From positions 1 through 23,344 of the IMG/VR virus record IMGVR_UViG_3300006735_000270: 23,344 bases of DNA; one strand, written 5' to 3'. A model generated the notes under the pieces. It searched no databases, was not told the DNA's origin, and worked only from the letters and a program-made list of their open reading frames with translations. Shown one piece after another: positions 1 through 7,700 of this stretch; position 1 is the stretch's first letter, and the number at the start of each line of letters is the position of its first letter. The translations under genes and the position numbers were made by a program. Source of the stretch: a virus.

Positions 1-737
1 AACACGCACGCAACGGGCAACCCTGTCGCCTCATAAACGCTTGCACCTGTCGCCATACCTTCGACCACAACCAACGAATCAATCTTCTCTAATGATTTAA
101 AGTCTGTGCCGATTAAAAATAGATTACCTTTAACTTCTCCAGCAGAAACGAAACGCTTTTGACCGTCCTCTTGTATGTATTGCAACGACCTGAGATCGCC
201 TTGTGTGTTGTAAATAGGAACAACTAATGCTTTATTGTGTAGCTTTAAAGAATAACTTTTGATTTGTTTAGATTCTAGATAAGTATGCTTGATAACCTCT
301 GAATAAGATTGAAACCTTTGTTCACAATCCTTTGCAACTTCCTCATATCTGGTTTGTTTTTCTTTCCTTGCCTCTTCTTGGGCTTGCTTTATTTTGGCTT
401 GTAAATCTTGTCTTTGATCTGGTGTAAGTTTGTTGACCGCAGCTGAACTCCATTTAAACTCCTCCCCCGTTCTCCAATTTCCGTAATTTGCGAATATGTG
501 ATTATCGACAACATTAATAACATACCAACCCGATTTTTCATTGCCTTTGTCTGGTCTAACTCCTGAAGTAGCTGTAACGGAAACTCGAACTAAGTCCCCT
601 GTTGTGTTTAAGAAACCAACATTTAAACCTATCGCTTGCATTTCTGCAATAAGGTCTTGTTCATTTCCTCTGTTTTTTTCTAAATAATTATTGTCTTTTA
701 CTAATCCGTATCGTTCTTTATATTTCTTGAGATCCAT
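1..737 (-). CDS. Toprim-domain DNA primase (P4/TraC-like), 3' end beyond window
   Basis: The reading frame opens at ATG 735-737 and stays open to the window edge, so 245 residues are visible and the C-terminus is missing. Residues 69-97 carry the SGWYVIN...NYGNWRTGEEFKW pattern seen upstream of the Toprim domain in phage/plasmid P4-alpha-type primases. Residues 105-142 are a charged helical linker. Residues 153-210 match the YLESK...LVVPIYNTQGDLRSLQYI...KRFVSAGEVKGN pattern of the Toprim core, and VVVEGMATG contains the Toprim catalytic glutamate at E226. The role is synthesis of primers for phage DNA replication; a C-terminal helicase domain is possible but lies outside the window. An AAGGAA Shine-Dalgarno 8 bases upstream supports the start. 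The gene overlaps the preceding one by 20 bases and is last visible in the replication operon. Confidence 0.85.
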   Translation of the reverse strand, partial: MDLKKYKERYGLVKDNNYLEKNRGNEQDLIAEMQAIGLNVGFLNTTGDLVRVSVTATSGVRPDKGNEKSGWYVINVVDNHIFANYGNWRTGEEFKWSSAAVNKLTPDQRQDLQAKIKQAQEEARKEKQTRYEEVAKDCEQRFQSYSEVIKHTYLESKQIKSYSLKLHNKALVVPIYNTQGDLRSLQYIQEDGQKRFVSAGEVKGNLFLIGTDFKSLEKIDSLVVVEGMATGASVYEATGLPVACV

Positions 738-1092
738 CTACCCCGTTCCTTGCTTGCTCATTTGCATAATTAAGATACTCACGAATTATCTTATTAAAAA
801 AATTCATGCGATCTTCCTCTGTCCAATCACGCAACGCCCAGCTTTTATTATCTTTAGATATTTCTATATACCTATCCCTTGATTGTGCTTTTGCATACGC
901 AACACCTTTCTGAGAAACTTGAGCAATGTTTTTTAATTTATTACCTTTGACTATTTCTTTTTGATGTTCCACGCAACAAGCTCCGTACCATTTATCCTCA
1001 AACTTTGTAAGTAGGCCGCCTACGGGGTTAAAACAATAACCACATAGGGAAGGCCTATCTACACTTAAAAAATTAAAATGGGATGTTTTCAT
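718..1092 (-). CDS. Hypothetical protein with a zinc-ribbon-like CxxC/CxxH motif
   Basis: I do not recognise the family of this 124-residue protein. It has C17-x2-C20 followed about 19 residues later by C40-x2-H43 (C39 adjoins), a spacing suggestive of a small zinc-binding site. The rest is basic and helical (KGNKLKNIAQVSQKG, then an aromatic/charged C-terminus). It starts 20 bases inside the SSB-like gene and ends 20 bases inside the primase gene, so it is co-translated with both. By position it could be a replication accessory or primase partner, but this is inference from context only. Confidence 0.6.
   Translation of the reverse strand: MKTSHFNFLSVDRPSLCGYCFNPVGGLLTKFEDKWYGACCVEHQKEIVKGNKLKNIAQVSQKGVAYAKAQSRDRYIEISKDNKSWALRDWTEEDRMNFFNKIIREYLNYANEQARNGVDGSQEI
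746..751 (-). promoter_or_regulatory. Ribosome binding site for the primase gene
   Basis: AAGGAA on the minus strand lies 8 bases before the primase ATG at 737. It sits inside the end of the upstream gene, which fixes the primase start within that overlap. Confidence 0.6.
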
Positions 1093-1537
1093 CGCCTGAT
1101 TCTTTTTTAGTTTCAGGTTCAGCTTTCTTTTCCGATTTTACTGACTTAGATTTAGGTTCTAGCCAACCTTTACCTTTACCGTCATCAATAGCTGGATAAC
1201 CCTTGTCATCAATAATGACATTGGCCCTAACTCTTGATCCCACTAGATCACTACTGTCATCGGGTAAACCATCTGGAAACCCACAAACCTTTGCGAGTTT
1301 ATCAAGCGATTGTAAACCGATCTCAATAGCGGAAGTGCTTGTTGAATGGTCAACGGTAAAAGTATGACCAACCAAGAAGTTAGGCTTATCAACCACTCTA
1401 AATAAAACTTTTAGAGCAACCCAACCATTTCTACCTGTGATCTCTTCATCCTGTGTGTATTCTAAGTCATACACACTTGGCTCAAGAGTTTCTAGGCTTG
1501 ATTCGTCAACTTGCGATTTATATTTACTTAAATCCAT
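1073..1537 (-). CDS. DUF669-type single-stranded DNA-binding protein
   Basis: This 154-residue protein resembles the DUF669 family of phage proteins. Its core has a substituted TGRNGWVALKVLFRVVD strand region, then VDHSTSTSAIEIGLQSLDKLAKVCGF, then LVGSRVRANVIIDDKG. The C-terminus is a lysine/glutamate-rich low-complexity linker (about 125-148) ending in DENIPF, an acidic IPF tip like that of bacterial SSBs, which recruits partner proteins. The expected role is coating ssDNA during replication and recombination. The start is supported by AGGAGA 4 bases upstream (1542-1547). The gene follows the Sak4-like ATPase and a small gene, and overlaps the next gene by 20 bases. Confidence 0.75.
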   Translation of the reverse strand: MDLSKYKSQVDESSLETLEPSVYDLEYTQDEEITGRNGWVALKVLFRVVDKPNFLVGHTFTVDHSTSTSAIEIGLQSLDKLAKVCGFPDGLPDDSSDLVGSRVRANVIIDDKGYPAIDDGKGKGWLEPKSKSVKSEKKAEPETKKESGDENIPF

Positions 1538-1545
1538 ATTTTCTC

Positions 1546-1746
1546 CTATCCTGGATCATAACTGTGGTAATCATTAAGGTAGTTAATGAGATCCTTGCAG
1601 TCTTGGTTAATAGCAATGAGATGATGAAGACCATCTATCGGAAGATCATTATTATCAGGATTTATAGTGTCTATAAGTGTAGATAATAATACATCTATCG
1701 TTGTCAAAGCACCTTTGCTTCTAGTGACATCATCAACTCTACTCAT
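1546..1746 (-). CDS. Small hypothetical protein in the replication operon
   Basis: This 66-residue protein is of unknown family, predicted to be mainly helical, with a hydrophobic middle (IDVLLSTLIDTINP). The ATG lies 8 bases inside the end of the ATPase gene, and the stop is 8 bases before the SSB start, so the gene fits the operon exactly. The packing is the main reason to call it real. No function can be assigned. Confidence 0.55.
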   Translation of the reverse strand: MSRVDDVTRSKGALTTIDVLLSTLIDTINPDNNDLPIDGLHHLIAINQDCKDLINYLNDYHSYDPG

Positions 1747-2482
1747 CTTTACCGCCTATCATGGCTGATCGAATCTCCTTCCAATCAAACGGTAAAGTAT
1801 CTGGAAGTGCATATCTATTCTTCGCAAGAAACGCAGGTTTCTCACGACAATAGGCTATAACATCTCCAGCTACGGCTTTTGTTGTCATCGTGCCACCTTT
1901 ACCTTGGACTTTAACAGTACCAAGTTTATAGTTGGCAAAGAAACAACAATCGCTGTTCTCTAAAACTAAATCCGCAGCCTTACGGTGCAGTTTTAATTCA
2001 TGGCGATCAAATGCCTCAATCTCGGGCGATTCAAACCTTTTGATTTGATTATGAGCAATCTGCAAAGTAATCATGCCTTTATCCTCTCTAAGAGTGTTAA
2101 GCAAATCTAAATATTGTCGCCAATACTTTAATACTTCTACATAACCTTTACCATAACCAGGTTGCTCAATGGATCTCCAACCATTGTCTTGACAGGCTTG
2201 ATCCCATATTAGTGGCTCTAACCAATCAAGTGAATCTACAACAACGGTTTTGTAATCGTGATCTTCCTCTACCAAATCTTTTAGATAACCCATAGCATCT
2301 TCAAAAGATTTACATAAAGGAAACTGAGGTGCTTCAATCGTACCCATACCATCTTCTGTAAGTATGAAGATAGGTTTAGGCATTGTTGATCCAAAGGTTG
2401 TTTTACCAATACCAGCACCACCATAGACAACAAGTCTTGGCGGTTTCTGTTTTGATTTAGTTCTAATATCAGCTAGGCTCAT
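1739..2482 (-). CDS. AAA_24 / Sak4-like RecA-fold ATPase (single-strand annealing type)
   Basis: This 247-residue P-loop ATPase has a Walker A GGAGIGKTT (G21-T29, with K27 and T28) and a Walker B-like VVVDSLDWLE with D83. The layout matches the AAA_24 phage family to which the Sak4 recombinases belong: short N-terminus, Walker A near residue 25, LTEDG strand at about 41-45, Walker B near 83, and a basic C-terminal half. These proteins act in strand annealing and exchange on ssDNA, usually with a phage SSB. The gene order here (nuclease, ATPase, SSB) supports that reading. It starts 4 bases inside the previous gene (ATGA overlap) and overlaps the next by 8 bases. A plain replicative role is the main alternative. 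Confidence 0.8.
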   Translation of the reverse strand: MSLADIRTKSKQKPPRLVVYGGAGIGKTTFGSTMPKPIFILTEDGMGTIEAPQFPLCKSFEDAMGYLKDLVEEDHDYKTVVVDSLDWLEPLIWDQACQDNGWRSIEQPGYGKGYVEVLKYWRQYLDLLNTLREDKGMITLQIAHNQIKRFESPEIEAFDRHELKLHRKAADLVLENSDCCFFANYKLGTVKVQGKGGTMTTKAVAGDVIAYCREKPAFLAKNRYALPDTLPFDWKEIRSAMIGGKDE

Positions 2483-2727
2483 TTGACCACCTCAACCTTT
2501 TTATCATCACCTTCTACAGCTTCTTTAAGTAGATCGCTGTAATGTTTTGCAAGAATGTCTAGCTTCTCAACCTCAAAGTTTGCATTGCTAACAATCTCAT
2601 TCTTTTGTCTATTGATTAACATAACCTTGTTATAAATAAGTTTATGTTCATCAGACAAATCATCTACCTTGTACTCTTTGCCGTCATCGGAAAAGCTAAA
2701 GGTAAGTTCTTCATTATTATCGGACAT
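2479..2727 (-). CDS. Small acidic/helical phage protein (DUF6447-like pattern)
   Basis: This 82-residue protein begins with an acidic segment leading to FSDDGKEYKVDDLSDEHKLI, a pattern I associate with small phage proteins of the DUF6447 kind. A long helix follows (about 30-72, LINRQKNEIVSNANFEVEKL). The function is unknown. Its ATG overlaps the nuclease stop by one base (TAATG), and its stop overlaps the ATPase start (ATGA). It may be an adaptor between the nuclease and the ATPase, but this is only a guess from position. Confidence 0.6.
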   Translation of the reverse strand: MSDNNEELTFSFSDDGKEYKVDDLSDEHKLIYNKVMLINRQKNEIVSNANFEVEKLDILAKHYSDLLKEAVEGDDKKVEVVK

Positions 2728-3464
2728 TATTTTTCTCCCATATTTAATTTATAAGTTTCACAAAGACTGCGTCCATTGCAGAATTTGCAATGATCCCCGA
2801 ATACATATCCAGGGCTTTCCTCAAAACAGGCTTCCGCCCGTGGTTTTAAGAAATCGTATCCCCAATTCACAAGGTTTTCTGCTGTGGTTTCCCATGTCTT
2901 AACAGCCTTTTCCTTCTTAACGCCTCGTGGTTGGACTATTGTTAGTTCAATCTTGGTGTCTGTATCTCCGTATCTGGACAACGCACCAAGCCCATAAATC
3001 ATTAGCTGATAATTGTTTTCAGGCTTTACAGGCCATTTGCCAGACTTTAAATCAATGACACATATCTTATCTTTAGCCAAGATAATCGCATCTGCTGTTC
3101 CCCAACAACTATCTGTAATTTCATCTATTGATACTTGTTCTTCAATCAATAGTTTGCCGTCAAGCTCTTTTGCTTTTGCTTGCACATACTCTGTATAGGT
3201 TCTAGCACAATCAATCATTTCTTGATCTATCTCAATCTCGAAATCTTCAACACTCTCTACTTTACCAAGCCAATAATCCTCTAATGTTATGTCACCATCT
3301 AGTCTATCCTTCATTATGATCTCACTTATTTGGTGGACCAATGTACCTGTAACTGCTGGTATAGATACCTGATAGGGTACTTGTGCAGCTAACTTAGGCA
3401 TACCTGGACATCTCGTCCACTTGTCCGAAGCTGATGGTGATAATAAAGCGTGTTTACTAGGCAT
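2727..3464 (-). CDS. Cas4/AddB-like PD-(D/E)XK nuclease with Fe-S cysteines (DUF2800-type)
   Basis: This 245-residue protein fits the DUF2800 group of the PD-(D/E)XK superfamily. Nuclease signatures in order are H44 in GTLVHQ, D125 in GTADAI, D138-L-K140 in VIDLKSGK, and Q153 in NNYQLMIYGLGAL. Four cysteines are spaced as in AddB/Cas4 iron-sulfur nucleases: C19 near the N-terminus, then C226-x2-C229-x5-C235 near the C-terminus. The likely activity is a metal-dependent ssDNA exonuclease that resects ends for the neighbouring Sak4-like ATPase and SSB. A CRISPR role is not suggested, since no cas genes or repeats are present. The start overlaps the HTH gene by 8 bases and the stop overlaps the next ATG by 1. 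Confidence 0.85.
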   Translation of the reverse strand: MPSKHALLSPSASDKWTRCPGMPKLAAQVPYQVSIPAVTGTLVHQISEIIMKDRLDGDITLEDYWLGKVESVEDFEIEIDQEMIDCARTYTEYVQAKAKELDGKLLIEEQVSIDEITDSCWGTADAIILAKDKICVIDLKSGKWPVKPENNYQLMIYGLGALSRYGDTDTKIELTIVQPRGVKKEKAVKTWETTAENLVNWGYDFLKPRAEACFEESPGYVFGDHCKFCNGRSLCETYKLNMGEK

Positions 3465-3669
3465 TACTGGAAATGTAAGACTCTTTTTCGTAATTTATAA
3501 CATCATCAAGGTCATAGTAAATCTTGCCTGTAATCTTCCAATGATTAGGCCTCTCACCTTTGAGCCTTCTGTTATCAATAGTTTTCTTAGTTACACCCCA
3601 CCTTTTAGCGAGTTCTTCCGCATCTATCGTGTTTGATATGTCAAAATCTTTTTGGTCTTTTATTTCCAT
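3457..3669 (-). CDS. MerR/excisionase-type helix-turn-helix DNA-binding protein
   Basis: In this 70-residue protein, residues 16-54 read as a winged HTH of the excisionase/HTH_17 type: IDAEELAKRWGVTKKTIDNR is the helix-turn-helix, and KITGKIYYDLDDVINY is the wing that ends the fold. It is the first gene of the replication operon and overlaps the nuclease by 8 bases. A regulator of the adjacent divergent intergenic region (3670-3757) is the simplest role. No integrase is visible, so an excision function has no support here. Confidence 0.75.
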   Translation of the reverse strand: MEIKDQKDFDISNTIDAEELAKRWGVTKKTIDNRRLKGERPNHWKITGKIYYDLDDVINYEKESYISSNA

Positions 3670-3757
3670 TGAATTCCCTTTTTTCGTAATTAATGCTTAT
3701 AATACATCAAGAATACCTAGAATGGTATAAATTTATTAATTTAATATAGGAGATTTA
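3670..3757. promoter_or_regulatory. Divergent intergenic region between the replication operon and the plus-strand island
   Basis: These 88 AT-rich bases separate the HTH gene (leftward) from the DUF3310 gene (rightward). A perfect TATAAT at 3698-3703 on the plus strand could be the -10 of a rightward promoter, although no convincing -35 lies 16-18 bases upstream. An inverted repeat, ATACC (3713-3717) and GGTAT (3724-3728) with a 6-base spacer, follows it and could be an operator for the HTH protein. The leftward promoter must also lie here but I see no clean motif. An AGGAG at 3748-3752 serves the plus-strand gene. Confidence 0.5.
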
Positions 3758-4090
3758 ATGTCGATTGATAATGCTACAAAAAGGGAATGGGATGAAGCCA
3801 GAAAGGGTACAGAGTGGGATCAAGAGATTGATATGCTTGCCTCAAGAAACCAAGTAGGTGGCGATCATTACAATAGAAGAACCAAAATACAGCCGATTGA
3901 ATATATATTGGCTAACAATATTGGTTGGTGTCTAGGTAATGTTATAAAACTTATTACCAGAGATAAGGAAAATAATGTTCAAGACTTGTTAAAGGCCAAA
4001 CATTATATTGAACTTGAGCTAGAGATGGTTCATGGGTGTGATAAAAACGGTAACAAGTTAGGTAAGTACACCAAGGAAATCTCCATATAG
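3758..4090 (+). CDS. DUF3310 family protein
   Basis: This 110-residue protein has residues 31-88 following the DUF3310 pattern of phage proteins: VGGDHY, then IQPIEYILANNIGWCLGNVIKLITR, then a basic stretch and VQDLLKAKHYIELELE. The family is widespread in phages and is sometimes labelled nucleotide kinase, but its function is not established. The gene is on the plus strand, opposite to nearly all others, and starts with AGGAG 5 bases upstream. It is probably expressed early from the divergent region. Confidence 0.8.
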   Translation: MSIDNATKREWDEARKGTEWDQEIDMLASRNQVGGDHYNRRTKIQPIEYILANNIGWCLGNVIKLITRDKENNVQDLLKAKHYIELELEMVHGCDKNGNKLGKYTKEISI

Positions 4091-4098
4091 GAGTAATT

Positions 4099-4317
4099 AT
4101 GAGCAACTTTTTTGACTTTGACGATAGTATCGAAAACGAAAGAAAGAACGGGCAAGCTCTGTACTTAAACAAGTATCTTGTTCATTCTTTGAAAGACTTT
4201 GCTAAGTCAACCAAGAAAGATCCTCGTGTGTTGGCGGAGTATTTTTTATCTCTAGGGATAAACTCCGCTAAACATTATGAAGATCAAAAGATTAGATTTG
4301 ATATAAAAAATTTATAA
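4099..4317 (+). CDS. Small hypothetical protein, second gene of the plus-strand island
   Basis: This 72-residue protein has an acidic N-terminus (FFDFDDSIENE) and a helical middle (YLNKYLVHSLKDFAKSTKK...LAEYFLSLGI) that could be a small DNA- or protein-binding helical fold; I do not recognise it. An AGGAG at 4089-4093, overlapping the TAG of the upstream gene, gives a strong ribosome binding site and couples the two genes. Its TAA is immediately adjacent (no spacer) to the stop codon of the convergent nuclease gene. Confidence 0.65.
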   Translation: MSNFFDFDDSIENERKNGQALYLNKYLVHSLKDFAKSTKKDPRVLAEYFLSLGINSAKHYEDQKIRFDIKNL

Positions 4318-4713
4318 TTAAATATTATCTAATATGTCCTTAAGGTTCTTAACAGGATCGTTGTTCTTCATGTGTTCATCGGCTATGGTTAATTGGTTCT
4401 GATCCATAGGTTTTATAAAAACTACATTTCTATGAGGCAAAGAAGCTAAAGCAAAGATATCTACAGCTTGTTCTTTGTAGTTTCTATTTTTAGTATTTGC
4501 GCCTCTACGCATATCAAAACGCCAATTTTTTCTACTTTTTTCTATCTTTGATTGAGTTTTAACTTGGACTTTGTAGAGTTTGTTATTGTGTTCAAAAACT
4601 AAATCAGCCTCAGATCCATGAGGTACAACCATGACAGTATCGGAAACCAAAGAGATGAGTGCTGCCGTGAGGTATTCACCTGATCGACCAACTCTTTCTG
4701 TGGCCCTTGGCAT
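4318..4713 (-). CDS. PD-(D/E)XK nuclease, resolvase/PDDEXK_5-like
   Basis: This 131-residue protein has the compact nuclease core: E13 in GRSGEYLTAAL, D37 in GSEADLVF, and Q50-V-K52 in YKVQVKTQ. This is the E...D...(E/Q)xK order of PD-(D/E)XK enzymes such as archaeal-type Holliday junction resolvases and the group I intron endonuclease-like PDDEXK_5 family. D85 in EQAVDIFAL is also typical. Probable roles are resolving branched DNA before packaging or another virion- or replication-linked cleavage. It begins 4 bases after the stop of the 1394-residue virion protein, so it appears to be expressed late with the structural genes rather than with the replication operon. The ribosome binding site is weak. 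Confidence 0.75.
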   Translation of the reverse strand: MPRATERVGRSGEYLTAALISLVSDTVMVVPHGSEADLVFEHNNKLYKVQVKTQSKIEKSRKNWRFDMRRGANTKNRNYKEQAVDIFALASLPHRNVVFIKPMDQNQLTIADEHMKNNDPVKNLKDILDNI

Positions 4714-4717
4714 AATT

Positions 4718-7700
4718 CTATTCTTCTAGTTTTGCTTGTTGTATTAGTTCTATTTTTTCTTGAAGTTCTGGATATCTTGACCAAGTTTCAAATCTAGCAA
4801 TTTCATTGTTGCCTTCTATTATCCTTTTAATCATTTTTTTCTTTTGGTATTTAGGCAGTTCTTTGTATCCTGGTGAAAGAATTTCATCCAGTATTTGTTG
4901 TTTTGTCCTTTGTAAAACATGCTGTGCCATCATATATTCGTATTGGTCTGAGTTTAAATCTACTCCCTGAATGGTCCTTCTTGGCATGCTTGGATAATAT
5001 TCAATATCTAAAAGCTCATTAAAGACAATATCGTTAGTTATTTGTTCTTTTCTTGCTGGTGAAAATACTTCTCCGAATCTTCCAAGAGCTTCTGGTGCTG
5101 CTCCAGGAGTGTACTTTATCGGTTCTCCAAATATATTTCTTCTTGTAGGAAGATTTACTGATATACCTGGAATTTTGTTCATAAGTGCATCAGTTAAACC
5201 TCTTACATCTCTAACATAAGGATCATCCATTCTTCTTATGTAGCCAGATACATTTGGAATCGGACTAGACAAGAAGTTATTCAAATATGTTGGGCCATAT
5301 CTTTCAGGATCATCTATTGCCTTAATAACATCGGAAACACCTCTAAGGTAAGTTTTATTTGTAATATTATCTGCAAATGAAGCTATTAGATATGCTCCTA
5401 CTTTACTTAATTCCTCTTGCAACTCTGTGTCTTGTGATTTTTGTTCTTCTCCCTCAGACACTAATACATTATCTCCAATCATTTGACTTGCAGTTACAAA
5501 GTCTGCTGTAAGGCCAAGCAAAATACCAAAAGGCTCAAACCTTTGATATGAAATATATTCATCACCAACTTTAATTGAATATTCTTGCCACCCCGTTTCT
5601 CTTAATACTGCCCTCTCTCTAACATCTTCAGGTCCTCTTCCTGTAATTAAGCCTTGCGAAGCATATAAACCAAGAACCGACATGACTCCACCAGTAAATG
5701 CTATTTTTGCTTTTGCTATATCTGCCTCTGCTCCACCAGCCTCAATAGCATCTTTGTACCTTTTAAAAATAAATCCTAGTGGTGTTCTTTCTCCAGCATA
5801 TTTAACAATATTGACTGGTGTTCTAATAAATGGAGCTATAAACCTTAATACTTTAAAATGTGGTTCTGATAATTGATTTTGTAACGATTGACCAAATTTT
5901 CCTAATGGATTTGTGTAAGTTTGATATCTTGCATAATCAGTAGCTTTTAAATCCAAGTCTGGAAGTTCGTCCATTGGGTTATCTAAAATCTCTTTTACTC
6001 TTTGCCTAACAGCATTTAATCCTTGTTTACCTTCTTTGATGGCTTGTCTAGTAGCTAACCCCATCACATCTTGTCTGTAATTTATTGCCTTAAAAAACAA
6101 ATCTTCTGCTGCTAATGCTCTAGTTGGTATTCTAACAATTTTTCCTGTTATACCGCCTATAGCTCGTTGCCTTGCAAGTTCAACTTTTAAAAATGGATCG
6201 GTAATATATTCTTCGTCAATAAGTGCTTTTGCTCCAGCTTTTAAACCATCTGCAAAACCAAGAATGTTGCCTATCATTCTTGCTCCTAGCTCCTTAAAAG
6301 TTAATCTATCAGCCTCTTTTGCACCTCTTAATAAACCAAATATTGCTGCTGTTCCTTGCTCACCAACAGACAATAAAATATTACTTGCATTACCAACCAT
6401 ATTAACAATGTGTGTTGGTGGTGCAGAAAGCAAAGCATTAATCCAGGCTTCTTGTATTTTGTCTAAAGTTGAAGGCTTCCAGGCCTCTTTTAAAAATTTA
6501 CTTACTTGTTGTGGATCATCTAATTTAGAAATAGCATCAGCCATAACATCTAAAATATCGGAACGGCCTTTATTTTCTTTGAAATATTTAGTAATTAATT
6601 TTGTTTTTCTGCCATCTTCAGCCTTAACTGGAACATCAAATGATTTTAAAACTCTACCAGCTTCAGCAGCTTGACCAACAAGTTTTTCTAAAATGCCAAC
6701 ATATCTTGTGATTGCTACATCAAACTCATATTTAAGTTCTGGTGTTGCTTTCGATGTATCTTTCATGGCCGCAGTTAAATCTGTTACCTCTTTAAGAGCT
6801 TCTGCATGAGCAACCCTAAGTCTATACATATTAACTGGATCTAATACTTTCCCCACTTCACCTTTTAATAATTGTTCTAAAGGTAATCCAGTTTCTTCAG
6901 CTAGTGCTTTTAAGTTTTCACCATTAGAGCCAAATTTAGTTACATTTCTTGCAACCTCAAGAGGTTCTTCATATTCTTCAGCTATCTTTTCTAAGGTTTT
7001 TCTTTCCGGAATACTTGCATCCAACCTATTCATGTTTACATTGATAATATATTTAGATTTCTTTTCAGGTTGTCTGCCTGGTGCTGTGGGTGGCACAACT
7101 TCCTCTGTAAATTTATTATCAATATCTACATCTTTTACATAATCCTCAAACTCTGTTCTTACTCTTGGAATAACATCTGCAAGATCTCTTTCCGACATCG
7201 GTGTTGATTGTATTTCAGGATCTTTAAAATCTTTAAGACTAGGCAAGCCAACATTTCCTTCTCGAATGTCTTGTTCAATTAATCTTGCTCTTTTTGTTTC
7301 TGAGTCAGATATTTTTGCCTCTAGTTCTAAAGCCTCTGTGCGTTGCTCAACAGATTTTAAAAGTTTTTCTACTTCTTCATCTGTAGTTCTATCAGGTCTA
7401 ATACCAAAAGATTCTGTTAAAAGTTTTCTTTTTTGTTCTATATCATCATTTATTTTTCTTGCTTGTTGTAAAGGCACTTGATCGTTAATGTGTACGCTAT
7501 TGTTATATAAGGCCTCTATAACTTCTTCTGTAATGTCCTCTTGTGGTCTGCCTTCAAGTGTTGCTCTTTCAAGTTGACCAAGGCCAAAAAATTGATCTTC
7601 GTCCATGGCTTCTGCTATCTCATCAAAGTCCATAGCACCACCTTTTCTTAAATAGCTAAGTGGTATTTTCCCGCCCAAGGCATCTGCTAACTCTGATTTT

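Noticed and set aside
691-882. Plus-strand frame of 63 residues over the primase start and the zinc-finger-like gene
   Set aside because: It lies antisense to two well-supported coding frames and its product has no protein-like pattern.
2727-3464. Nuclease as a CRISPR Cas4
   Set aside because: DUF2800-like features and replication-operon context fit a phage recombination nuclease; no CRISPR components are present.
3457-3669. Excisionase of a temperate phage
   Set aside because: The HTH fold is of that type, but there is no integrase, attachment site or lysogeny gene in the window.
6264-6674. 136-residue plus-strand frame inside the giant virion gene
   Set aside because: It is a mirror of the coding frame; composition is low-complexity Ser/Leu and there is no ribosome binding site.
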